Shown: positions 25,946 to 32,794 of the stretch, piece by piece
Layout of the letters: each line of letters starts with the position of its first letter
Position numbering within the stretch: position 1 is the stretch's first letter
Origin: JAYVYM01 sp046593925
GTDB taxonomy: Bacteria > Actinomycetota > Actinomycetes > Mycobacteriales > SCTD01
Direction: 5' to 3'
NCBI GenBank assembly: GCA_046593925.1
Contig: JBKJQN010000045.1
Coordinates: 1-38,791 of the forward strand
DNA: 38,791 bases
The notes under the pieces: model-generated
Seen by the model: only the letters and a program-made list of their open reading frames with translations
Databases searched by the model: none
Told to the model about the DNA's origin: nothing
Translations under genes and position numbers: made by a program

Positions 25946-26758
25946 TTAGGGCGACGCGCGCAGGACGAGCACGGGTACCTCGGGGGTGACGCTGCGCAGC
26001 GGCAGCGATGACGTGCCGATGCCGGGGCTGACGTACATCCGCTCGCCGGGGTACCAGCCGGTGCGCCAGCGGTTGCCGTGCACCCGGCTGATCCGGTGTA
26101 CCGGTCGGCCGAGGACGGCGAGCTGGCCGCCGTGGGTGTGACCGGCGAGCACCAGCGGCACCCGCGCCGGTACGTCGAGCACGACGTCGGGGTTGTGCGT
26201 CAGCAGCACGACGGGCGCGCCGTCCGGGACGTCCGCGAGTGCGGCCGGCACCGAGGGCGAACGCGTCCACAGGTCGCCGACGCCCGCGACCCACAGCCTG
26301 CCGTCGAGCACCGGTACGGCCGACTCCTCGAGCACCGGCAGGCCGGCGTCGTCGAACGCGGCGCGCACCGCCTCGCCGTCGCCCGACCAGTCGTGGTTGC
26401 CCAGCACGCCCGCGACCGGGGCGGCGTCACCCAGCGCGGCCATCGCCCCGGCGACCGGGCCGGGCGGGAGGCGGGTGCCGAGCCGGACGTCGGCCAGGTG
26501 GTCGCCGAGCAGCAGCACCAGGTCGGGGCGCGCGTCGACGACCCGGCGGACCACCTCGCGGACCCGGTCGAGCCCGACCCACGGCGCACCGGCGTGCACG
26601 TCGGCGACGACGGCGACGCGCAGCCCGTCGAGCGCGCGGGGCCAGCCCGCGACGGCAAGTGGGACGTCGCGGACGACGAGGCGCCTCGGGACGACGACGG
26701 CGGTGTGCAGCGTCGCGCCGGCGGCGGCCAGCGCCAGCGCCCCGAGCGCGAGCTTCAA
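25946..26758 (-). CDS. Calcineurin-like metallophosphoesterase (YkuE/YaeI-like)
   Basis: A 270-residue membrane-anchored phosphoesterase. The N-terminus LALGALALAAAGATLHTAVV is a signal anchor. Dinuclear metal motifs are VADVHAG, LLLGDHLAD, GVLGNHDW, LLTHNPD and LAGHTHGGQ. Family members (YkuE, YaeI) hydrolyse phosphodiester or lipid headgroup phosphates on or near the membrane; the substrate here is unknown. TTG 26758 is the start that keeps the signal anchor. It is 27 bases downstream of thrC on the same strand. Confidence 0.9.
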   Translation of the reverse strand: MKLALGALALAAAGATLHTAVVVPRRLVVRDVPLAVAGWPRALDGLRVAVVADVHAGAPWVGLDRVREVVRRVVDARPDLVLLLGDHLADVRLGTRLPPGPVAGAMAALGDAAPVAGVLGNHDWSGDGEAVRAAFDDAGLPVLEESAVPVLDGRLWVAGVGDLWTRSPSVPAALADVPDGAPVVLLTHNPDVVLDVPARVPLVLAGHTHGGQLAVLGRPVHRISRVHGNRWRTGWYPGERMYVSPGIGTSSLPLRSVTPEVPVLVLRASP

Positions 26759-26785
26759 GCCCGGGTCACGCCAGGCCGGCCATGC

Positions 26786-28075
26786 TCAGGCCAGCCCGGT
26801 GCGCGCGAAGGCGCCGTACGACGGGGGGATGGTCGCGTCCGGGCCGACCAGCCCGGCGACCGCGTCGATCGTCTTGAGCCCGTCGCCGGTGTTGTACAGC
26901 ACCGTCTCGGCGTCGGGGTCGATCTCACCGCGCTCGAGCAGCTGGCGAAGGGTCGCCACCGTCACCCCGCCCGCGGTCTCGGCGAACACCCCCTCGGTCT
27001 GGGCGAGCAGCCGGATCCCTTCCACGACCTGCTCGTCGCTGACGTGCCCCATCGCCCCGCCGCTGCGGCGGACGGCGTCGAGCGCGTACGGCCCGTCGGC
27101 GGGGTTGCCGATCGCCAGGCTCTTGGCGATGGTCTTGGGCTTGACCGGCCGGACGGTGTCCCAGCCGTTCTCGAACGCCGTCGCGATCGGCGAGCAGCCG
27201 GTCGCCTGCGCGCCGTACACCTTGTAGGGCGTGGCCTCGACCAGACCGAGCCGGCCGAGTTCACCGAACGCCTTGTCGACCTTGGTCAGCAGCGAGCCGG
27301 ACGCCATCGGCAGGACGACCTGCGGCGGCAGCCGCCAGCCGAGCTGCTCGGCGACCTCGTACCCCAGGGTCTTGCTGCCCTCGGCGTAGTAGGGCCGGAC
27401 GTTCACGTTGACGAACGCCCAGTCCTCGTTCTCGGCGATCTCGCTGCACAGCCGGTTGACGTCGTCGTAGCTGCCCTGCACGGCGACCAGCGTCTGGCCG
27501 TACACCGCGGTCTGCACGACCTTGCCCTGCTCGAGGTCGTCCGGGATGAACACCACTGAGCGCAGGCCGGTCGCGGCGGCGTGGGCGGCGACGGAGTTGG
27601 CCAGGTTGCCGGTGCTCGCGCAGCTGACCGTGGTGTAGCCGAAGGCCCGAGCGGCCGACAGCGCCACGGACACGACGCGGTCCTTGAAGGAGTGCGTCGG
27701 GTTGCCGCTGTCGTCCTTGACCCACAGCTGCCGCATCCCGAGCGCCTTCGCGAGGTTCGGTGCGCTGCGCAGCTTGGTCATACCGGCGCCGATGTCGACG
27801 CGGGTAGTTAGGTCCTGGCCGGCGGGCAGAAGACCGGCGTAGCGCCAGATGGTCTGCGGGCCCGCGGCGATGCTCTCGCGGGTCACCAGGCGCAGCCGAT
27901 CCTCGTCGTACGCGACCTCGAGCGGCGCGAAGCACTCCATGCAGACGTGGACGGGGGCCAGCGGGACCGTGCGGCGGCACTCGCGACAGATCAGGCCCGA
28001 CGCGGGTGAGTCGGCGAGCGCAGCAGGGCGGGTGTCAGCCGGGAGGGTGACGGCGGGGTCAGTGACAGCGGTCAT
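26786..28075 (-). CDS. thrC: Threonine synthase
   Basis: A PLP enzyme converting O-phosphohomoserine to threonine. It is 429 residues. A zinc-knuckle-like N-terminus (CRECRRTV and CMECFAPL) precedes the catalytic domain. GNPTHSFKDRVVSVAL carries the PLP lysine, ASTGNLANSVAAHAA binds the phosphate, and LYNTGDGLKTIDAV closes the domain. It is the class with an N-terminal Cys motif found in actinobacteria. ATG 28075 has GGAGAGG 8 bases upstream. A SAM riboswitch occupies the leader, linking threonine synthesis to the methionine/SAM pool that shares the O-phosphohomoserine branch point. The gene heads a run thrC, phosphoesterase, GH1, hypothetical. Confidence 0.96.
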   Translation of the reverse strand: MTAVTDPAVTLPADTRPAALADSPASGLICRECRRTVPLAPVHVCMECFAPLEVAYDEDRLRLVTRESIAAGPQTIWRYAGLLPAGQDLTTRVDIGAGMTKLRSAPNLAKALGMRQLWVKDDSGNPTHSFKDRVVSVALSAARAFGYTTVSCASTGNLANSVAAHAAATGLRSVVFIPDDLEQGKVVQTAVYGQTLVAVQGSYDDVNRLCSEIAENEDWAFVNVNVRPYYAEGSKTLGYEVAEQLGWRLPPQVVLPMASGSLLTKVDKAFGELGRLGLVEATPYKVYGAQATGCSPIATAFENGWDTVRPVKPKTIAKSLAIGNPADGPYALDAVRRSGGAMGHVSDEQVVEGIRLLAQTEGVFAETAGGVTVATLRQLLERGEIDPDAETVLYNTGDGLKTIDAVAGLVGPDATIPPSYGAFARTGLA

Positions 28076-28089
28076 GCGGGAGGCCTCTC

Positions 28090-28219
28090 CTCATCTTCCC
28101 CGCGCGCCGATGCCGCGGGACGGAGTTGGCACCTGACGCGACGGCCCCACCGGTGGCGGGTTCTCGCGCTGGTTGCCGGGGCGTCGTCGGGCCGTGTCCC
28201 TGGTGCCCCTCGGGATGAG
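28090..28219 (-). promoter_or_regulatory. SAM (S-box clan) riboswitch in the thrC leader
   Basis: On the minus strand, P1 is CTCATC (28219-28214) paired with GATGAG (28095-28090). Between them, in order, are the SAM-I core blocks: CGAGGGGC, AGGGACACGGCCCGACGA, GCCCCGGCAACC, then GGTGCCAACTCC and finally GGGGAAGATGAG. The conserved GGCAACC, GGTGCnAAnTCC and GGAAGATnAG are all present. The last two bases of P1 overlap the thrC Shine-Dalgarno (28090-28084), so control is probably at translation initiation. I cannot exclude the SAM-IV variant of the same clan. Confidence 0.88.
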
Positions 28220-28274
28220 CGGTGCTGTGCAGTTGTGCTGGCGAGCATACGGGGCCGCTCGATAGCCTGCGCGG

Positions 28275-29681
28275 GTGGCCGACCTGCTGCTCGCCTCGAA
28301 CCGGGGCCCGGCGTCCTACGTCGAGGACGACGCCGGTCGGCTCGTGCTGCGACGCGGCGGCGGCGGCCTCGTCAGCGCGCTCGCCACGGCGGGTTCGCCG
28401 CAGGCCGTCTGGGTCTGCGCGGCGCTGTCCCAGTACGACCGCCAGGCGATGCGTACGGGCGCCCTCGACCTACCCGGCGTACGGATGCTCGACATCGACG
28501 AGGTGGTCTTCCACCGGGCGTACGACCGGGTCGCCAACTCGCTGCTGTGGTTCGTCTCGCACCTGCTGTGCTCGACGGCCACGACCCCGACGTTCGACGC
28601 GGCAAGCCGGCGTGAGTGGCGGGGGTATGAGGCGTACTGCGGGGCGTTCGCCGACGCGCTCGCGGCCGAGGCCGGCCCGGGGGCGCAGGTGCTCGTCCAG
28701 GACTACCACCTCACGCTGGTGCCGGCGATGCTGCGCGAGCGGCGCCCCGACCTGCGGATCGCGCACTTCAGCCACACCCCGTGGGCGCCGCCGGAGTACT
28801 TCGCGCTGCTGCCCGACGAGGTTGCCCGCGCGCTGCTGACCGGCCTGCTCGGCGCCGACGCGCTGGGCTTCCACTCCGCGCGCTGGTCGCGCGCCTTCGG
28901 CCGGTGCTGCGCGGAGGTGCTCGGCGCCGACTGGGACGGCCGGGCGGTGTCGTACGCCGGGCGCACGACCCGGGTGTCGGTGCACGCCCTCGGCGTCGAC
29001 GGCGACGCGCTGCACGAGCGGGCCGCCCAGCCCGACGTGGTCGCCCGGCTCGAGAGCGTGCGTGAGATCGTCGGCGACCGCCGGATGCTGCTGCGGATCG
29101 ACCGCACCGAGCTGAGCAAGAACATCGTGCGCGGGCTGCTGGCGTACGGCGAGCTGCTGCGCACCCGGCCGCAATGGCGCGAGCGGGTGGTGCACCTGGC
29201 CTTTGCCTACCCGTCGCGGCACGACCTGCCGCAGTACCGGGAGTACACGGCCGCCGTGCAGCGGACCGCCCGCGAGGTCAACGACGAGTTCGCGACACCC
29301 GGCTGGCTGCCCGTCGTGCTGCAGGTACGCGACGACTACGCGCGCTCACTGGCCGCCTACCAGCTCGCGGACGTGCTCGTCGTCAACCCGGTGCGCGACG
29401 GCATGAACCTGGTCGCCAAGGAGGGGCCGGTGCTCTCACGCGAGGGCGTCGTGCTGGTGCTGTCGCGGGAGGCGGGGGCGGCCGACGAGCTCGGCGCGGA
29501 CGCGCTGGTCGTCAACCCGTACGACGTCTCGCAGACGGCCGACGCCCTGCACGCGGCGCTGCTGATGCCCGCGGCCGAGCGGCGGGCGCGCTGCGACCGG
29601 CTCGCCGACGCCGCCACCGCGCTGCCGCCGGCCGCGTGGCTGGCCGAGCAGCTGGCGGTACTGGCGGCCGTACGCGGCTGA
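28275..29681 (+). CDS. otsA: Trehalose-6-phosphate synthase (GT20)
   Basis: Transfers glucose from a nucleotide sugar to glucose-6-phosphate, the first step of trehalose synthesis. It is 468 residues. SNRGPASYVEDD with RRGGGGLVSAL forms the acceptor loop, QDYHLTLVPAML and HFSHTPWAPPEYF line the site, and RIDRTELSKNIVRG and VRDGMNLVAKEG bind the nucleotide sugar. The RTELSKNI block is the actinobacterial version of the RLDYTKG motif. GTG 28275 lies a few bases after TAGCCT (about 28264), a possible -10, so a leaderless transcript is likely. The partner otsB lies 6 kb away on the other strand. Glucosylglycerol-phosphate synthase is a less likely alternative. Confidence 0.9.
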   Translation: MADLLLASNRGPASYVEDDAGRLVLRRGGGGLVSALATAGSPQAVWVCAALSQYDRQAMRTGALDLPGVRMLDIDEVVFHRAYDRVANSLLWFVSHLLCSTATTPTFDAASRREWRGYEAYCGAFADALAAEAGPGAQVLVQDYHLTLVPAMLRERRPDLRIAHFSHTPWAPPEYFALLPDEVARALLTGLLGADALGFHSARWSRAFGRCCAEVLGADWDGRAVSYAGRTTRVSVHALGVDGDALHERAAQPDVVARLESVREIVGDRRMLLRIDRTELSKNIVRGLLAYGELLRTRPQWRERVVHLAFAYPSRHDLPQYREYTAAVQRTAREVNDEFATPGWLPVVLQVRDDYARSLAAYQLADVLVVNPVRDGMNLVAKEGPVLSREGVVLVLSREAGAADELGADALVVNPYDVSQTADALHAALLMPAAERRARCDRLADAATALPPAAWLAEQLAVLAAVRG

Positions 29682-29762
29682 GCGCCCCGGTGACGGTGGC
29701 TGGATGTCCGTGAGCCTGCCGCGCCCGACGATCCGGACGTTGCGCCCAAAGGCAAGGCTGCG

Positions 29763-31400
29763 TCAGCCGAGTCCGCGGAACGTGAGCAGGCCACGCACCA
29801 CGACGCCCGCTCCCACGACGAGGACGACGCCGGCAGTGACCAGGGGCAGCACCCGGACGGCCTTCGCGCCGCGCCCGGACGTCCAGCCGCGCCGGTCCAT
29901 CACCGCCTGCGCGCGCAGCAGCAGCAGACCGGCCAGCGTCAGGGTCAGCGCCATGCCCACGCCGTAGCCGACGACGAGAAGCGCGCCGAAGACCGGCCGA
30001 CCGAGGGCGGACGCCCCCAGCAGCACGACCAGGGCCGACGGGCTCGGCACCAGACCGCCGGCGATGCCCATCGTCGCGAGCGTGCGCCAACCGATCGGTG
30101 TGTCGGCTACCGGCAGATGGCTGTGCGCCCGCCCGCCGTGACTGTGCACCACGGGTGCTGATGCGGTGTGCAGGTCCGCCACTGTCGGATGCGCCGTCGC
30201 CAGTGCCGGTCCGCCGACCGGCACGAGCTCCCGGTGGCCGCCGCCCTCGTCGTGGTCGTGGCCACCGTGGTCGTGGCCACCGTGGTCGGGGCCACCGTGG
30301 TCGGGGCCACCGTGGTCGTGGCCACCGTGGTCGTGGCCACCCTGGTCGTTCAGCAGCCGCCGCGCCCGGATGGCCCGGCGCAGCAGGAACACGCCGACGG
30401 CGCCGAGCAGCACGCCGGAGGCCACCTCGGTCGCCGGGACGAACCGCTCCGGCGCCGCTACCGACGTCAGCGACAGCAGTGCCCCGAGGGCGAGCACGCC
30501 GGCGGTGTGGGTGGCCGTGACGGTCGCGCCCAGCCAGACGGCCTGGCGTTTGGTGCCGCGCTGCCCCACCAGGTACGCCGCGATGACGGTCTTGCCGTGA
30601 CCGGGCGCGACCGCGTGCCCGCAACCCAGCGCGATGGACAGCAGCACGGCGAGCAGCGCAACGGGGAAAGTCAGGTTCTGCCGGCTGACGAAGGCGGTGT
30701 AGCTGCTGGTCAACCGGTCGACCCCGCGGGGCAGGACGCTCGAGGGAGCCGGTACGCCACCGCCCTCGACCCGGCAGGCGACGCCCGCGGACACGCCGAA
30801 CGAGGCGGCGGTGACGTCCAGCGGCGAACTCAGAAGGTCGGCCGGGTAGGCCGTCAGCAGCGCGCTCGGGCTGGTCTCGGGCAGCCCGCCGGTACCGGTC
30901 AGCCGGCCGCAGAGCGCGATGGCCGAGACCTCTTTCCAGCCGGTACGCCCGGCCGAGGTCGGGTCGGACAGGGCAACGCTCGACCGTGCCGGGCGGCCGG
31001 AGTCGAACGTGCAGTCCAGCCGCGAGGTGGGCAGCCCCGCCTGCCCCGGCAGCGACTTCGCGGCCGCCTCCGCGACCGTGAGTGCCACCCGCGAGCCATC
31101 GACCACGACACTTAGCTGTCCGGCGACCCGCGCGCACTCGCGGGTCGCGTACGCCGCGAGCTCGGGGTCGGTGATCTGGCCGTCGTGGTTGGCGTCCGGG
31201 CCGTCCGGTGACTGGGCGAGCTGCAGGGTCGGGATCTCGGCGGTGTCGACGACGTGCTGCACGCGCACGCTGTCCGCGCCGACGACGACCCGATCGGCGG
31301 TGTTGACGGTGAAGTTGCCGAGCGGGTGGGCGGACGCCGCCGGGGCGAGCACGACGAGCAGACCGCCGGTGAGCGCAGCGACCAGCAGCCCGCGCCTCAT
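29763..31400 (-). CDS. NicO/RcnA-family nickel-cobalt exporter with extracellular N-terminal domain
   Basis: A 545-residue membrane protein. The signal peptide ends ASAHPLGNFTVN. An extracellular domain of about 230 residues follows, with a DANHDGQITDPEL EF-hand-like loop and several cysteines. The membrane part shows GCGHAVAPGHGKTVIAAYLVG and TATHTAGVLALGALL, the His-containing metal-path motifs of the family. Between two membrane blocks lies a cytoplasmic loop of repeated HDHGG units. GIAGGLVPSPSALVVLLGA is the second family signature. A role in Ni/Co or related divalent-metal efflux is inferred. Its ATG overlaps the stop of the upstream TPR gene (ATGA), so the two are coupled. Confidence 0.88.
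   Translation of the reverse strand: MRRGLLVAALTGGLLVVLAPAASAHPLGNFTVNTADRVVVGADSVRVQHVVDTAEIPTLQLAQSPDGPDANHDGQITDPELAAYATRECARVAGQLSVVVDGSRVALTVAEAAAKSLPGQAGLPTSRLDCTFDSGRPARSSVALSDPTSAGRTGWKEVSAIALCGRLTGTGGLPETSPSALLTAYPADLLSSPLDVTAASFGVSAGVACRVEGGGVPAPSSVLPRGVDRLTSSYTAFVSRQNLTFPVALLAVLLSIALGCGHAVAPGHGKTVIAAYLVGQRGTKRQAVWLGATVTATHTAGVLALGALLSLTSVAAPERFVPATEVASGVLLGAVGVFLLRRAIRARRLLNDQGGHDHGGHDHGGPDHGGPDHGGHDHGGHDHDEGGGHRELVPVGGPALATAHPTVADLHTASAPVVHSHGGRAHSHLPVADTPIGWRTLATMGIAGGLVPSPSALVVLLGASALGRPVFGALLVVGYGVGMALTLTLAGLLLLRAQAVMDRRGWTSGRGAKAVRVLPLVTAGVVLVVGAGVVVRGLLTFRGLG
30251..30350. repeat. 15-bp in-frame tandem repeat encoding the His-rich loop
   Basis: Six consecutive 15-base units of GCCACCGTGGTCGTG (30261-30350), differing at one or two bases, preceded by a 10-base partial unit. 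They encode HDHGG or PDHGG on the minus strand. A multiple-of-three unit lets copy number change without frameshift. Confidence 0.92.
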
Positions 31401-32734
31401 CGCAGCCCGTCGAGCAGGGCCCGCGCCTTCGGCGCCTGCAGCGGGTTCCAGCCCGGGTTCAGCGCCAGCGCCACCTGCAGGTCACCACGGGCGGCCGTCC
31501 GGTCACCGAGCGCAGCCTCGATGGCGCCCAGGTGGTATCGGAACGTCGCCGACCGCAGCCCGGTACGTACGGCTGCCTTCGCCAGTGGCAGCGCCTCGGC
31601 GTTGCGACCGGCCGCGTGCAGCGCCCACGCGTAGGAGTCCTGGGCGACGATCGAGTCGGGCCGGGCGGCGTGCGCCCTGGCCGCGAGCTCGACGGCCTTG
31701 GCCGCATCCCCGTGGTCGGCCTCGAACAGGGCCAGCTCGGCGTCGACGACCTGCCCGCTGGCGGCGTACAGCTGCTGGGTGGCGCGGACGACGGCGTACT
31801 GCTGCTGCGCCTCGGCGATGCGACCCTGCGCCTCGAGCAGCTCGCCGAGCTCGACCAGCGTCGCCGGCTGCGGCTGCTGCAGGATGGCCGCGCGGTCGTC
31901 GGCGAGCGCCTTCTCGACATTGCCGCGCAGCGCCTCGACCTTCGCCCGGCCGGTCAGCGGCGGGACGTACGCCGGGTCGTCCGCGATTGCCGCGTCGTAA
32001 GCCTTCGCGGCCGCGTCGATGTCGCCGGTGTTCCAGGCCAGCTCGCCCAGGTAGTAGTGCGCGAACGCCCTGTCGGACGGGGCCGCGGCCACGTCCAGCG
32101 CCCGCTGCAGCGCGCTGCGGGCGCCGTCCACGTCGCCTTGCAGCTCGTAGGCATAGGACGCCCGGCTGAAGGAGTCGACGCCCGGCCGGAGCATCAGCAG
32201 CCGTTCCAGCACGGTCCGGGCCGCCTGGTACTGGCCCAGCTCGACGAGCCCGTCGACCTTGGTCGCCATCGCCGCCGGCGAGTACGCGTTGAGCGCCAGG
32301 GCCGCGTCGCTCAGCTCGACGGCCCGGCTGAACTCGTGCCGCGCAGCGGCCAGCGAGGCCTGGCCGGATAGCGCGGCGTCGTTGGCGGCGGGCCGCAGCC
32401 GCAGCGACTCGGCGAAGGCCCCGTCGGCGCGCGTGTAGGCGCCGGGGTCCGCGGTCAGTCGGGCCTGCTGGACGTACGCCGCCCCCAGCTGCGCCCACGC
32501 CCGGTCGTTGTTCGGCACCCGGCGCAGGTCGTTCTGCAGCGCGGCGATCGACGCCGACAGCCCGGCAGTCGCCGGGGCCGGCCGGGCGGCGGCCGGCGAC
32601 TCGGTCGCGGGGGCGCCCGACGGGCCACCGAAGGCAGCGCCGGCGGCCAGCAGCGCGACAGCCAGAACGGCGACCCCGGCAACGACCAGCAACCCGCGCC
32701 CACGGCGCGACCGGGTCGAAGCGTCGCGGGTCAC
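31397..32734 (-). CDS. TPR-repeat membrane protein
   Basis: A 445-residue protein with one N-terminal membrane segment (GLLVVAGVAVLAVALLAAGA, about residues 15-34), then a Pro/Ala linker. From about residue 60 to the end there are roughly eight tetratricopeptide-like helical pairs. Examples are AWAQLGAAYVQQARLTADPG, FAHYYLGELAWNTGDIDAAA and FRYHLGAIEAALGDRTAARG. It is a scaffold with no catalytic motif. GTG 32734 is the start that puts a short basic head before the membrane segment. Its stop overlaps the metal-exporter start, so it probably assists that protein. Confidence 0.85.
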   Translation of the reverse strand: MTRDASTRSRRGRGLLVVAGVAVLAVALLAAGAAFGGPSGAPATESPAAARPAPATAGLSASIAALQNDLRRVPNNDRAWAQLGAAYVQQARLTADPGAYTRADGAFAESLRLRPAANDAALSGQASLAAARHEFSRAVELSDAALALNAYSPAAMATKVDGLVELGQYQAARTVLERLLMLRPGVDSFSRASYAYELQGDVDGARSALQRALDVAAAPSDRAFAHYYLGELAWNTGDIDAAAKAYDAAIADDPAYVPPLTGRAKVEALRGNVEKALADDRAAILQQPQPATLVELGELLEAQGRIAEAQQQYAVVRATQQLYAASGQVVDAELALFEADHGDAAKAVELAARAHAARPDSIVAQDSYAWALHAAGRNAEALPLAKAAVRTGLRSATFRYHLGAIEAALGDRTAARGDLQVALALNPGWNPLQAPKARALLDGLR

Positions 32735-32794
32735 ACCGCATCTTCGCGCACCGCCTTGCGGCGGTTCAGTCCGCGGCGGCTCTAGGGTCCGCAC

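Noticed and set aside
22893..26294. Another minus-strand frame of more than 1100 codons over lacI and GH1
   Set aside because: Low-complexity Arg/Ala/Gly/Pro content, overlapping the real GH1 and phosphoesterase genes in the wrong frame.
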